Source: Tetrapyrgos nigripes (taxonomy: Eukaryota; Basidiomycota; Agaricomycetes; Agaricales; Campanellaceae). From it: a stretch of 64,000 nt of DNA. How positions within the stretch are numbered: the stretch's first letter is position 1; the number at the start of each line of letters is the position of its first letter. The translations under genes were made by a program, and so were the position numbers. The stretch covers positions 1-64,000 of the forward strand of contig JAACJM010000010.1 of NCBI GenBank assembly GCA_013368315.1. Reading direction: 5' to 3'. Below, piece by piece: positions 37,623 through 49,112 of the stretch. The notes below the pieces were generated by a model. That model worked only from the letters and a program-made list of their open reading frames with translations. It ran no database searches and was not told the origin of the DNA.

Positions 37623-39726
37623 CTACACACACATCTTCGCATCACCTTCTCCATTCCAAGTCTTCCCAAGAGCAATGAACAACGAGAGTGTCATAACCAC
37701 AACTCCAAAGGTCATACATATGGCTGCTGGCAGTTTGTTGCGACTGTACCACGGTTTTGAGGGCGAGGACAGTTTGAGAAAGCAAGCTGCAGGAAAAATA
37801 AAGGCGAGGGCTGTAGCTGAAACGCCGCCTGTGATCTCCAGCATCACACCGAGGTCGCACGTAATCATCGCAACTGGCCAGTCATACGTGAGCACAATGA
37901 AAGGAATGAGGTGAGAGTGACTGACTCATCATGGAAGCCACCAGAATAGTAGTGGTGAAGAACAAATGCCGTTGAGCACTGAAACTCTCATGCGAGAAGA
38001 AATATTGCTCTACGACCTGGCAACGATGTCAGAATCAAAGATTGGGACGCGGCCGATGCAACACTTACCTCTCTACAGACAAAAAGCTCTAACGGAAGGG
38101 TTGTGAACATATTTAGTCCAAAACAAAAGCGAGCGATATTAATTAGCGTGTCGTCCTATGTTGCAAGTCAGTCTGAGGCGCCAACCAAATTTAGCTCGAG
38201 AGCCTACTGACCGACGGGAAGTTGTTGAGAATATTTCCTTGAGTCTTATCCGTGAAGACAACATAAGCAGATATGGCAAGCGTGCAACATGCTACCAATG
38301 AAATAAGTGTTGAAATATGGGTGACTTTGGCGAACCTGTCTAAAGTTGGAGTATTTAGACTACCGTATATCAACAGTGAATTATGATGGCAAACTGGACT
38401 TTCAAGGTCAGGGCGAAATTATTGTAGAAATGAGGGAGAATTACTGACCAAAGGCAAAGCTAATGACACCGATTGCTTGGAAGATTCCAGGAGCAATTAG
38501 AGAATACTTTTTTGAGGCATCTCCTTTCAAAACGTCTGGGACATGAGGACCTTCAATGAGGACAGACCCCACGATGATGAGCATGCCTATTAGAGCCAGA
38601 CCGGAAGCTCTAGAGAGTTTATGGATATCCCGATACAGAGAGAGGGGGTAGGAAACACAAGCTGTGCAGAGGAAGATGACGAATTGACGATTTACAAGAA
38701 GTCTAAGGACGGGTATTTCGATGAGATCCGGAAAAACTGAGCGAATAACATGGGGTATAGTGTCCCCAATGATGATACCGAAAGCACACATTCCTGCGAG
38801 TTGAAGCGATTAATATGATACTTTACTGTAGATAAAAAAAGGTCATGTACCTCCAAAAGCGAAAGCAAACTGGAAGAAAGACACAGCAGCACGACCGCTC
38901 GAGCCAAAGCAACGATTCATGATGTCAATGTAAGAATTACTCCCGCTTAGTTTGGCGTTGATGACAATGAGGCGAATTGTCCAGTCAGTCACGCCGCATA
39001 ACAGTACCAGCAGGAGGATCCCAGTGAAGAAGCCCGCTTGGCTAACAGCATAAGGAAGACCTGCGAGTTTCGGATGAGATATGTTCTTTAAGGGCCCAAA
39101 ATGTCCTACCAATTATGCCTGGACGAATATTAGCAACTATTATCAAAAAGTTGCATAGATTCACTCACCTGCGCCTAATATAGAATTGGCCATATTAGCG
39201 ACGGAGTCAACCATACCGCCTCCGGCTGTCGATTTTGAGGCCAGCTCGCTCAGGTTGATGTCGGTATTTTCGGTGTGACCATTGCCTGTATGAAGCGGCA
39301 AATGGTCTACAAGGGAGCGTTGAGTGGATGAGTCTATTAAACCAACAAGCAAGGGCATCGACTGCTCCCTTCTTGAGCCCCTGGTAGTGTTTGCGGCATC
39401 GTCTAATTCATCTGAATCGAGCTCGAACTCTGTCCCAAATTCAAGGCCATTGAATAAGGCTTGGATTGGCAGACAATTAACGACACACCTGCTTCACGAC
39501 TTGAGATTGTAGAACGCAAAGGTAGTCCAATAACTTGTACATCCTCCTGGAACCTGACCGTATGTCCTGATCCATGCCTGGGTACGTGGTCATCGTCCGA
39601 GTCGTCATCGACCGAGAACACTACACGGTCGTCGGGAACATCGCCAGGTGTATCATCGAGTAAAGGCACCCTGGATTCGCCGTCTTCACCAGTAGAACTG
39701 TTCCTTCCTCGAGGTAAGCTGAACAT
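37623..39726 (-). CDS. Vacuolar-type amino-acid transporter (AAAP/SLC38, AVT-like)
   Basis: ATG 39726 begins an acidic, Ser-rich cytosolic N-terminus of about 150 residues. Then comes the family's first helix with SVANMANSILGAGIIGLPYA (split by an intron near 39116-39168), followed by roughly ten hydrophobic helices in short exons down to TAG at 37625-37623. The GxGIxGLPYA-like motif and exon text (RLLVNRQFVIFL, YRDIHKLSRASG, NMFTTLPLELFVCREV) are typical of AAAP transporters of the AVT3-AVT7 / SLC38 group, which export or import neutral amino acids across the vacuolar membrane. The exact AVT class cannot be told by reading. Confidence 0.85.
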
Positions 39727-39860
39727 TTATGATAGTGTCATGGACGTGGGTTCGAGAAAAGTACTAGTGTACAGCCACTTACACGACTTCCTCGGTGTTG
39801 ATCCGAGCTCGGCCATTAAGTTTTACGCTCGTTCTTCGTCCTTTTTTATCTTCAAACGAG

Positions 39861-41140
39861 ATGTTTTCATTCTTCGGTCTAAGTCTTCTGGCGCAACTCT
39901 CGCCTCTTAACGCAATCACAGTCGCTCCTTCTGCATTGGCATCGCAATACTCGCTCACATCAAGCACTTCTCTTCCTTTTCCATCTGCTACTTCAAGCGG
40001 CTTGGATACCGACTCTTACATTGTCGATCATTGGTCTCTGAACAAGAACAAAATTCAAAATGGCGTACACGATCTGGAGTTTGTCGCTGATCCCTTTCCT
40101 TCCGAATCTTCTGGTCCAGTCCTTCGAGTCCTTTATCCCAAAAGCAGCTTTTCTCATGATACTGGAGGAGCACAGTTCATCAACATGTGGAATAACACCG
40201 ATGGATCCAATTTTCAGTCAATGATGCTCAGCTACGAGATTGCCTTTGACCAAGATTTTCCCTGGGTGAAAGGAGGCAAGTTGCCCGGAATAAGAGGCGG
40301 CAACGACACGACTGGCTGTAGCGGTGGAAAGGAGCCCACAGGTCTGGATTGTTTCAGTGTGCGACTGATGTGGAGAGAAAATGGCACAGGAGAAGGTACT
40401 TGTGCTCCCTCCTCCGTATCCAAAATTTCTAAACTGTTCCAGTCTATGCATATATTCCGTCGTCCAATGGACTCTGCCACGAACAAAACATCATCTGCAA
40501 TCCTGATTATGGGGTCAGCATTTCTCGAGAGGCGTTTACCTTTGTTGGTGGGCAGTCAGTAGTGCAACATTGTCAACTGTGTTTGCCAAGGCTGACCAAC
40601 TCTTTAGGTGGAATCGGATTACTATCCTTGTGCAGCTCAACGATCCCGTGAGTGTAGCAAATGGAAACCTGCAACTATAGTGCGTTTCATTGTGTCAATC
40701 GCCTCAAGCAGGTCCCGTTAACACACCTCATAGCTACAACGATCTTCTTTTGATCTCTCAGCAAAACTTGCAATTTCGGAGTGGTCCTGAAGTGTCTGCC
40801 AACGGACTGTTTTTCTCGTATGTGGCTCCATCCTTCTCGTTGATTCATTATCTTACCTTTGGGTGTGCCAGTACATTTTTTGGAGGTAAAGCAAGACCGC
40901 TCCAAATTTCATGAACAATCTAACCAGACCCTAGGCTCGGATGACACCTGGGCGACGCCACAGGCTACGCATACCTACTTTCGCAATATAAAGCTCTGGG
41001 GAGGAACTAGATCTTCGTCTCTTTCTGGTCTGCCGGTGAAAAGTCCTGCCTCGAAGTCGGCTACAGATCTCTTATTCTGGATCTTACCCTTGATCACTCT
41101 AATCATGTTCTTCCGAAATATTTCTGTCTTAACGTTGTAG
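39861..41140 (+). CDS. Secreted polysaccharide lyase family 14 protein
   Basis: ATG 39861 starts a signal peptide (MFSFFGLSLLAQLSPLNA). The mature part shows PL14 marks: GGAQFINMW, KGGKLPGIRGG, CFSVRLMWR, a YAYIPSS..CHEQNIIC segment, W-N-R-I-T and YYNDLLLI. Introns lie near 40397-40441, 40556-40609, 40679-40733, 40818-40869 and 40886-40934, and all keep frame. Members cleave uronate-containing polysaccharides (alginate- or glucuronan-like) by beta-elimination. Conserved cysteines suggest disulfides. The C-terminus ends in a hydrophobic run (about 41070-41130) after Ser/Pro-rich sequence, so a GPI or membrane anchor at the wall is likely. Substrate in this fungus unknown. Confidence 0.82.
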
Positions 41141-41724
41141 CTGTAATGTGTATATCATTCCTGTACCTCCAGATTGATTGCTTGAATTAACCGCACCGAA
41201 AAGCTACCAAAATGTTACGAGTAAGGAGTAGTAGCTCAACGTGGAATTATTTGCTGGTTCTAGCGGGGCAAGCAACTCCTGTAAATATTTGCAGCAAATT
41301 TGCAGTATGCTCTATTAGAATAGAAACAGACGCATTGGGATACATGAGAGGACGCCGTACGTACTACAAGAGAGCTAACAAAAGTCCTGGGAGCTGAAGC
41401 CAACTAAATCTCCATGAACTGGACATGAACATCACCAGCAATCCACTACTTCAGTCCTGTCTTTGTTTTCCTGGTTCTGTAGATTGGCTGTTGTAAACGG
41501 GGAGGTAGCGCGTTGGTGTATAGAAAACGGAACGAACGGGTGCAGAAAGAGCAGGACCAGGCAATAGAAAAGCCCCTGATATCCCAAGAAACGAGAAATA
41601 GGCGATGGGGGAAAAGGAGGAAAGGCATGAAAAGGAAGCGGTGGGTAATGGGCAACGCATGCATATGTCTCTTCTCCTCCATCGACGTAAATTTAGATAA
41701 AAATACAACTAGGTATTCACGCCA
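41141..41724. other. Intergenic region, no gene seen
   Basis: About 580 bp after the lyase. Short open frames on both strands (for example 41446-41708 minus) have no protein character I trust. Confidence 0.45.
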
Positions 41725-42850
41725 TTAAATGCATACCACCCAAATGGTAAGTGTTCCAGTGTACGAGAGCTGCGAAAAGAAGGCATTGAAGAGTGGATTC
41801 CTGCTGCTTGTTGGAACATAATAGAGACCTGCTATACGGTTCTGGAAGTCGTGAGCAAAGTCGTAATTGTCCATGCTATTCAGGTAGGCCACGGTACTGT
41901 TCGCAAAGGGGGAAGGGAATGCACGCGCTTCATGGGACGACTCCCAAACAAAGACACGGGGGCTGGTCTCGGTCATCGGGAACAATGAGCCCACCAAGTC
42001 GGAGTGTTCCATGGTGGTCTGTGTGATGACATGGCGTTCAAACATTCACCCACGTAGGAATGAGGCCGCCTCCACATCAATGAACCACTTGTAATATGCC
42101 TTGACATCCAGTGTCTCATCATCGTACTGTTGCAACAACATGTGTTTGATCTCCAACATCTTGAAATCCACCTTGTAGTTACAGTGGTCCAGAGACGCTC
42201 TCATGATGAAGATTTTGTCAAAGAGTCTAGCTTTAGCTATTAGGGTGAGTGCGTAGGGGATTATGGGTCACATGGAGGGATTTGCCACCAAATACCTGAT
42301 AGCTTGCTGGATCTCGGCGGTGAGAAAATCCAGCGGACGGTGATGATCCCGCGGACATGGTCCACGTTGTGAGATGAGTTGTGAGAGTGTTGCTTCGGAC
42401 AATGGTTCGTCATGCACATGGGCGTTCAGCCTGAGTTTACAGCTAGAGTGACTGTTGAGAAAAATGTAAGGAGAAAGGCAGAAGCGGCGCACTAATGGTG
42501 GAACTCTTCCTGCCCCACACATCCATATACCATGGTGAAACAGTGATTGCGTCCTTGATCCAGTGTCTATAATGTTCTCTCTCGGGAGATGTCACATGCA
42601 CCAAGAAACAGTTTTGCGCATAGTACGTTTTAGCTGGCGGGTCTTTGGCGTCATAGAGGCACCAGATAAAGTCGTTCCCTCCTTTTTCGACTATATAGCG
42701 TTTACGCCGAAGTAAGAACGCGAAGAAATTCGCATAGCGATTACGGCGCTGAATTAATGTACAGTGCTCCGAGCTGCGATATTGCCGGTTCTCAGGATTG
42801 CGATGCCACGTAAAAAAGATGAGGATGCCAAGATGAGGGTATATGTAGAA
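41725..42850 (-). pseudogene. Hypothetical protein gene, apparently broken by a nonsense codon
   Basis: Three coding pieces on the minus strand read protein-like. (a) 42850-42443 is open, without ATG, with aromatic/basic text (NRYANFFAFLL, EHYRHWIKDAI, SPWYMDVWG). (b) About 42437-42291 has a HVHDEPLSE segment. (c) About 42235-41725 reads LFDKIFIMRASLDH on to a C-terminal TIWVVCI. Pieces b and c join through an intron with GTATTT donor and a CTAG acceptor. Within c, TGA at 42048-42046 interrupts one continuous frame where CGA would read through. The junction of a and b has no unambiguous donor. I do not recognise the family. It could be a recently inactivated gene or one whose true stop is this TGA. 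Confidence 0.4.
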
Positions 42851-43134
42851 TTATCTGGATAGTGGATGAACATATACAACAAGGGAGGTAGGGAAAAGCA
42901 TCGGAGGAAGGATCTAACCGAATCTCAGTATGCATATTTGAGGGGATGGGATATGTACGATGCCTTTGCCTCCTCTCTTATCTATAGAAAACGTGAATCA
43001 AGATTCAGAGAGAGAAATAGGGTTAATAATCAACATTTTGACGCGTTTCGTTCGCTCCACGTGCTGGGAAAATTTTGTCAAGATGATATCATTTTTCATT
43101 TTTCACGGTGTAGACGCGTCTGATCCTTGGCTCA

Positions 43135-45324
43135 ATGGCAGAGATACACGACCAGTTTGACACCATCCTTATCCTCGATTTTGGCTCGCAGGTACGGTTT
43201 TATATCCTTTCTTATTACATACCACTTCTCCCTCAACGATCCACAGTACAGCCATTTAATCACCAGAAGATGTCGTGAACATAACGTCTATGCAGAGCTC
43301 CTTCCCTGCACTGTTCAAATGAAAGATCTTCATTTTAAACCAAAAGGTCGTCACAACTTGACATCTTCTGCACGGGCAGATAAGACTGAGCCACTAGTAC
43401 AGGAGTAATTCTCTCTGGATCTCCCTACTCTGTGTACGATAAAGACTCCCCACATGTCGACCCGGCAGTCTTTGACCTCGGTGTTCCTATCCTCGGTATC
43501 TGCTACGGTCTGCAAGTACTTATCAGTCCAATTCATCTCACTTGCACTCAAGTTGACGCTTATCGTGCAGGAAATGGCTTGGAATCTCAAAGGAAAGGTG
43601 GCAAAATGCGATCACCGCGAGTATGGCTTTGCGAATATCAAAATCTCCAAAATCCATGAGGGAGACTCTCCTGTAGATGCGTTGTTCCAAGGCTTAGGTG
43701 ATGAAATGCAGGTCCGTGGTCGGTCTCTTCTCAGTCTGCTCAAATCTGTTTAACCATTCTTGTTGTCCAGGTCTGGATGTCTCATGGAGACCAATTGTCT
43801 GAAATGCCTCCTGACTTTCATATTATCGGACGCACCGACTCCGCTCCGTATGCTGCTATTGCGCATAACACAAAAGCTTTCTACGGTATCCAATTCCACC
43901 CGGAAGTCACACATTCCCCTCGAGGAAAGGAAGTCATTGGTCGTTTTATTATCGACATATGCAGCTGTAGACCTAACTGGAACATGGTTCGTTTCTCCTT
44001 CTCCTGCCAGCATCCGCTGAATGGCTCAAATGGACTCATTAGGAAGAATTCATTGGGAAAGAAATCACCCGTATTCGACAGATCTGCGGTCCAAAGGGTA
44101 GAGTGATTGGTGCTGTTAGTGGTGGCGTCGATAGTACAGTTGCCGCCAAACTAATGCATGAAGCAATTGGGGAGAGGTAATGTCCCGTCTGCTACTGCTG
44201 TATGAATTCACAGTTTAACCATCAATAGGTTCCACGCCATAATGGTGGATAACGGTGTTCTCCGCTTAAACGAAGCACAGCAAGTTCATGTCATGCTCAA
44301 TAAAGATCTCGGTGTAAACTTGACCGTTGTTGATGCCTCCGAACTGTTCCTTTCTCGCCTAGAGGGTGTCGAGGACCCTGAGCAGAAGCGCAAGATAATT
44401 GGCAACACCTTCATCAACGTTTTCGAGGAAGAGGCTGGAAAGATTGAGGCTGCAGCAGAGGAGGAGGAAAAGAAGGGCGGTGATGCGAAAGGAAGAGTCG
44501 AATGGCTTCTGCAGGGTACCCTCTATCCCGACGTCATTGAGAGTATCAGTTTCAAAGGCCCGAGTGCTACTATCAAGACGCATCACAATGTTGGTGGTCT
44601 GCTCAAAGACATGAAGCTCAAGCTAATTGAGCCGTTGCGCGAGCTGTTCAAAGGTACACAAACTCGGTGTCTTCTTTGCATAAGATCTGACTGGTACTCA
44701 CTCTATTGAACAGACGAAGTCAGAGCTTTGGGAAGACTGTTATCTATACCTGCTCCTCTCGTGCAGCGACATCCTTTCCCCGGACCCGGCCTCGCAATTC
44801 GTATCCTGGGTCCTGTCACCCGAGAGCAGGTCAAGATTCTTCAGCAAGCGGACAACATCTACATTGAAGAAATCCGTAAAGCTGGCCTCTACAATCAGAT
44901 CTCTCAAGCCTTTGCAGTACTACTGCCAGTGCGAGCCGTCGGCGTCATGGGTGACCAAAGGACTTACGAACAGGTAAGTAATGCAGAACCGCAACTTAGT
45001 GCTCCGTCTGAGAACCTCTTTCTCCTTAGGTCATTGCCCTTCGGGCGGTACAGTCCGAAGACTTCATGACGGCCGATTGGTGAATATCTTCCTTGTATCA
45101 CAATGACTACACCCAATAGAGACTGACTATGTTTCTAGGTATGTTTTCCCCGCAGAGGTGCTTCGCCGTATTTCTTCTAGGATCACCAATGAAGTCGCTG
45201 GTATCAATCGCGTTACCTACGATATTTCGTCCAAGCCACCTGCAGTAAGTGCTTTGGCCCGTGAAAGTCTCATGTCATGGTGCTCATGTAAACATCTCAC
45301 TTTCAGACTGTTGAATGGCTGTAA
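43135..45324 (+). CDS. GUA1: GMP synthase (glutamine-hydrolysing)
   Basis: ATG 43135, TAA 45322-45324. Introns near 43192-43246, 43349-43405, 43514-43569, 43713-43770, 43987-44039, 44178-44228, 44654-44714, 44973-45029, 45082-45138 and 45247-45306. The N-terminal class I glutamine amidotransferase has [17 protein letters not shown], nucleophile Cys in GICYG and the His-Glu pair in QFHPEVTHS. The ATP-pyrophosphatase domain has the PP-loop SGGVDST (near 44120). The C-terminal dimerisation domain has [12 protein letters not shown] and ends KPPATVEWL, as in the family. It converts XMP to GMP in purine synthesis, cytosolic. Highly conserved throughout. Confidence 0.96.
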
Positions 45325-45926
45325 ATTTTGAAAATGATTGTATAACTACTACTACACTAGATGAAGCAAACATTTGTATTTCTTGGCAACCAGTCGTTGG
45401 CTACTCTCTAAACCACGGAAGCAGAATTCTCCACCCAATCCACCACTTCTTCCTTGGCTGGACTTTTGCTGACGACCTCTGATCACTTGAACCTGGTTGT
45501 GCAGTTTTGGCTATCTTGAAGCCTGACAGCAGATCAGCGCTCAGCTCAAGTTCCGTGGTGTCTAAGGTGTCTATCTGCATGGATACGCTTCCAAGAGCCG
45601 ACGATACCTCCCGATCATTCTTTCCAGTATGGGCTGTGACTGTGAGCATTTCAAACCGATCTCGCGGCTATGGAAGATGATATCCGTTTCAATTTTCTGG
45701 CAACGGGCATCTAGTCCCGTTTTACCCGTAAAAAGTCTAGGTCTTAAAAAGGTGCGGTGTCAGTGCTTGGTGCCGCTCAGCGTTCAGCCTAGGTTAAGAA
45801 AACCCTTCTCCCCTCACACTCGTTTATCTTTGCCTCGATTATTCCAGTTACGGTATGTTATAAACTTCAGCTTGCCCGTGTTCACGACCTTGATGCTTCT
45901 ATTCTGCAGACACCGTCCTTAAACAG
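45325..45926. other. Intergenic region with one small minus-strand open frame
   Basis: 45649-45401 (minus) is an ATG-started frame of 82 codons with a Trp-rich, basic C-terminus (KKWWIGWRILLPWFRE). It may be a small gene or the end of one, but no family is recognised and no splice partner was found. The rest of the region shows nothing. Confidence 0.3.
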
Positions 45927-46370
45927 ATGTCAACGGATAATTCACTACCTCCTATCGCAATCTTCTTCATTATCTTGGGTGCGATCATAATCCCAACACT
46001 CATCCTCAGTCTTGCGCGGGTGTATCTGCGGTACAGAATCACTGCTGAAGCACACAAAACATGGATGCTGCATTATAACAACCGTTTTGATCGTCTGGTG
46101 CAATGGGATCCGGAGGCACAAGCTTATCCTCCCGCCTACTACGAACCCTTGCCTCCCTACTCTCCCCGCCCTCCCGCATATACTCGCGACCCCTTGCCAA
46201 TTGTACCAAGGAGTCCGGTATTGCCCACGCCCCTCACCCCTGCTACTCCCATCATCATCATGAAACCGAGTATCGTCCTGCCTTTCAGCGAACCAGTCGA
46301 TTCAAACTCCCCGCCTTCGTCTCCTCCTACACCAGTGTTAGCTAGCCCGGCAAGGCTAGCCTATGATTAG
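45927..46370 (+). CDS. Small single-pass membrane protein with proline-rich PY-motif tail
   Basis: An intronless 147-residue frame. One strongly hydrophobic helix (about residues 9-32) sits near the N-terminus, then a short basic/aromatic stretch, then a proline-rich tail of about 85 residues with two PPAY (PPxY) motifs and LPPYS between them. PPxY is the ligand of WW domains in Rsp5/Nedd4 ubiquitin ligases, so an adaptor role recruiting the ligase to a membrane is plausible, as for yeast Bsd2- or Tre-type adaptors. This is inference from motif content; no family is recognised. The low-complexity tail is open in other frames too, so expression should not be taken for granted. Confidence 0.55.
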   Translation: MSTDNSLPPIAIFFIILGAIIIPTLILSLARVYLRYRITAEAHKTWMLHYNNRFDRLVQWDPEAQAYPPAYYEPLPPYSPRPPAYTRDPLPIVPRSPVLPTPLTPATPIIIMKPSIVLPFSEPVDSNSPPSSPPTPVLASPARLAYD

Positions 46371-46807
46371 TCTGCGTATATCGATCTTTGTTACTCCTTG
46401 TGCATTTGCTCTGCTGGATATAATTGTTGTGTTTCTGTATTTTTTAGTTATATCGGATATTGGTCTTTATCACATCAGACACACGGAATGGGAAGCTTTC
46501 CCTACGTGTATGCATCATAGTACCATATGTATTGCAATCATTGAACACTTAGCGATGTCTCCGGAGAGATTATTCCCGAAAATGTACAGCTGGTTAACGA
46601 CAGCAACCCTGCAACTTGAGTGTATCGTCCGAGGGAGGCAACAAACTTTCCATTCTGAGAAGGTATTATTAAGTAACCCCGTGATAATTCCCGTGAGGAT
46701 TGCGTCATTGTATCCTTGACTACTGAGTCAGCTTCAAGAGTCCGAAAACATAGGCCGAAAAACTTGACCTATAACTACCACGGCAGAACTGCTTTTCTTT
46801 CGCCATA
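46371..46807. other. Intergenic region, no gene seen
   Basis: About 440 bp before NAR1, AT-rich. The 118-codon open frame at 46363-46719 has no protein-like character. Confidence 0.45.
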
Positions 46808-48580
46808 ATGACTTTCTCTGGTGCGCTCGTAGGTTTCTTCAGTGTGTTATCTTTGATAAGAGCTAAAGGTGATGAATGCAGACACTCACAGACCTCAACG
46901 ACTTTATTACGCCATCTCAAGCGTGTATCAAACCTGTCGAGCAAGTTAAACCAAAGGATTTGAGGAAAGAACCAGGTGCAGCTGCTAGCGAAATCCTCAT
47001 AGATGGGAGTGGAACATACTACGAAGTTTCTCAAGCGTCAGGACCTGGAAGGAGGTTGGAGCAAGCGCAGATCAGTTTGAACGATTGTCTAGCCTGCAGG
47101 TATGGGTTTTCGATTTTGAAAAGAAGTTTTTTAAAAAAGTTTTTCGACCAATGACGTTCCTCAGTGGCTGCATAACATCTGCAGAATCTGTTTTGATCTC
47201 TCTCCAGTCTCATGAAGAGGTTCTCAACTTTTTAGAAGCGAATTCCAAGGAAGAGGAAGGGAAGAAGAAGATTCCTGTTATCTCTATCGCTCCACAAGTT
47301 TTAGCCTCGTTGGCTGCGTCTGTTGCTGCCTCATCTGAAGCCTCATCTTCTTCTTCATCTCCACCCGTGGTCACACCACTCCAAATTCTACGTCGTCTCC
47401 GTGTCTTTCTTAAACATACACTCGGATTCTCACATATTTTTGACACGACATTTGCACGAGAGCTAGCCTTACGAGAACATGTGAAAGAGTTCCAGGAGAG
47501 GAGAGAGAAGGCGAGTCAGCAGTCTGGGAAAGAGAACCGGCAACCGGGGGACGAAGAAAAGGGGCATTTCTTGCCGATGCTGGCGAGTGCATGTCCGGGT
47601 TGGATTTGTTATGCAGAGAAGACACACGCGGAAATGATGCCTTTTATCGCGAACACGAAGAGTCCTCAGCAGGTGATGGGCACATTGGTGAAGGAATGGA
47701 TGGGTAAAAAATGGGGAAAGAGGTGCGTACATTGAATAATTTACATTCTATTATTGCTCAGAAATTATTATAATACAGAGCAGACGGGATCTACCACGTC
47801 TGTGTTATGCCGTGCTATGACAAAAAACTAGAAGCGTCGCGGAGTGATTTTTATAATGAGCTGTATGCTACGAGGGATGTGGACTGTGTTATTACAACAG
47901 GGGAACTAGATGCTGTGCTGAAGGAGAAAGGTTGGGATCTATCGATTGCGGTAGATGGAGAGATGAATGCGGAGCCCGAGTTGTTACCGGAACTCATCGA
48001 ACATCCTGGGACATCATCCGGGTCATATCTTCAAGCGGTCATCGACCACTTGACAAAGACCTCGGAGATGCCTCTGGAACTTTCCGTGAAGCAAATCCGG
48101 AATGCTGATTATGAAGAGTACGAGCTGAGGCAGGAGGATGGTCAGGTGGTGTTCAAAGGAGCCAAGTGCTATGGATTCCGGAATTTGCAAAACGTAGTGA
48201 GGAAGGTTGGGAAGGAAAGTGGGGTACGTGTGGGGATAGGAGCCGCGGGCAAACTGGGAGGGCGTGTAGCGCGGAAAAGGGAAAAGGATGAAGCGCCGGG
48301 ACAGAAGCTTGAGTACATTGAGGTGATGGCATGTCCAACTGGTTGTGTCAACGGAGGAGGACAGTTGAAGGCTGTTGGAGATGGAGCATGGGGCGATGGT
48401 GGGGTCAAATGGGGTAATCGGGAGTGGACAAAACGCGTGGAGGCTATGTATTGGGAGACCGGTGGAAATCCCGATATGAGCCCCGAGCTGTTGAGGGAGA
48501 TTGAGGATGCTGGGTTGGGATTGAGGACCAGCTATCGGGCGGTGGAGAGCAATGTAGTGGGATTGGCGGTAAAGTGGTAG
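46808..48580 (+). CDS. NAR1: Cytosolic iron-sulfur assembly factor Nar1 (iron-only hydrogenase-like)
   Basis: The first exon is seven codons (ATG 46808, MTFSGAL), splicing at GTAGGT to an acceptor at 46878, which restores the typical MxFSGALTLTDLNDFI start. Later introns: 47099-47163 and 47723-47779. TAG at 48578-48580. Iron-sulfur ligands are an N-terminal Cys (SQACIKP), CLACSGC across intron 2, SACPGW, MPCYDKKLEA and the MACPTGCVNGGGQ motif that in hydrogenases holds the H-cluster. Nar1 works in the late CIA pathway, passing 4Fe-4S clusters to cytosolic and nuclear targets; it has no hydrogenase activity. A Ser/Ala-rich insert (near 47320) is a local expansion. Length about 540 residues fits the family. 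Confidence 0.94.
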
Positions 48581-48670
48581 TAGGGTATATTATAGGGATA
48601 TAGGATACAGGGTAGCAGTGAAAGGGAATCGATGCTGAATGAGACTGGTGGACAGCTGGGTCATTGTTGG

Positions 48671-49008
48671 TCATTGTTGGCGAATGCGACCACCCTTGAA
48701 CCAATAGTCGCAGCTTTCGCAGTAGCGTTCGGTGGTCCGAATGATAGTTTCGGAACGGTCTGGGCCATAAAACTAGAAAAATGAGCGGGCGACGTGGGAG
48801 ACGAGAAAAAGACCAACCATTGCGCAGGATGAGGAATTGCAGGATCTGGGATGTTTCATTGAGAAGATGCAGTTTGGACGATAGCAGTCAATCTTGTTAA
48901 CGTCGCGGACTTTAACGTAGTGACCACATCCATATTTTACGCCTTCACTGCAAGAGATGAGACGGGTCTAAAAGAGAAAGAAAGCACATACGACTCGAGA
49001 TTGCACAT
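48671..49008 (-). CDS. Small Cys-rich basidiomycete protein (CGH type)
   Basis: Three exons (49008-48992, 48947-48818, 48772-48671) give exactly 83 codons, 82 residues. It starts MCNLES and then YGCGHYVKV; cysteines follow in CYRPNC, CNSSSC and CESCDYW. Similar tiny proteins with a CGH core and paired cysteines recur in mushroom genomes; the metal-binding role is inferred from Cys/His spacing and the function is not known. TATAAAA lies 58 nt upstream (49072-49066, minus). It shares a 104-bp divergent promoter with the TLG2 gene. Easily missed, since no exon exceeds 130 nt. Confidence 0.75.
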
Positions 49009-49065
49009 TTGGAATGAAGAATGGAGCGACTGGTTTGTGCATCTTGGGATGGAAATGACTTGCGC

Positions 49066-49072
49066 TTTTATA
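49066..49072 (-). promoter_or_regulatory. TATA box of the small Cys-rich gene
   Basis: TATAAAA on the minus strand, 58 nt before the ATG at 49008, within the short divergent promoter shared with the SNARE gene. Confidence 0.5.
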
Positions 49073-49112
49073 GCAGTTCAGCAAAAGTCATCACGTAATA
49101 TACTCCTTTGCT

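Noticed and set aside
46720..47034. Minus-strand open frame over the 5' end of NAR1
   Set aside because: It overlaps well-supported NAR1 exons and shows no family resemblance.
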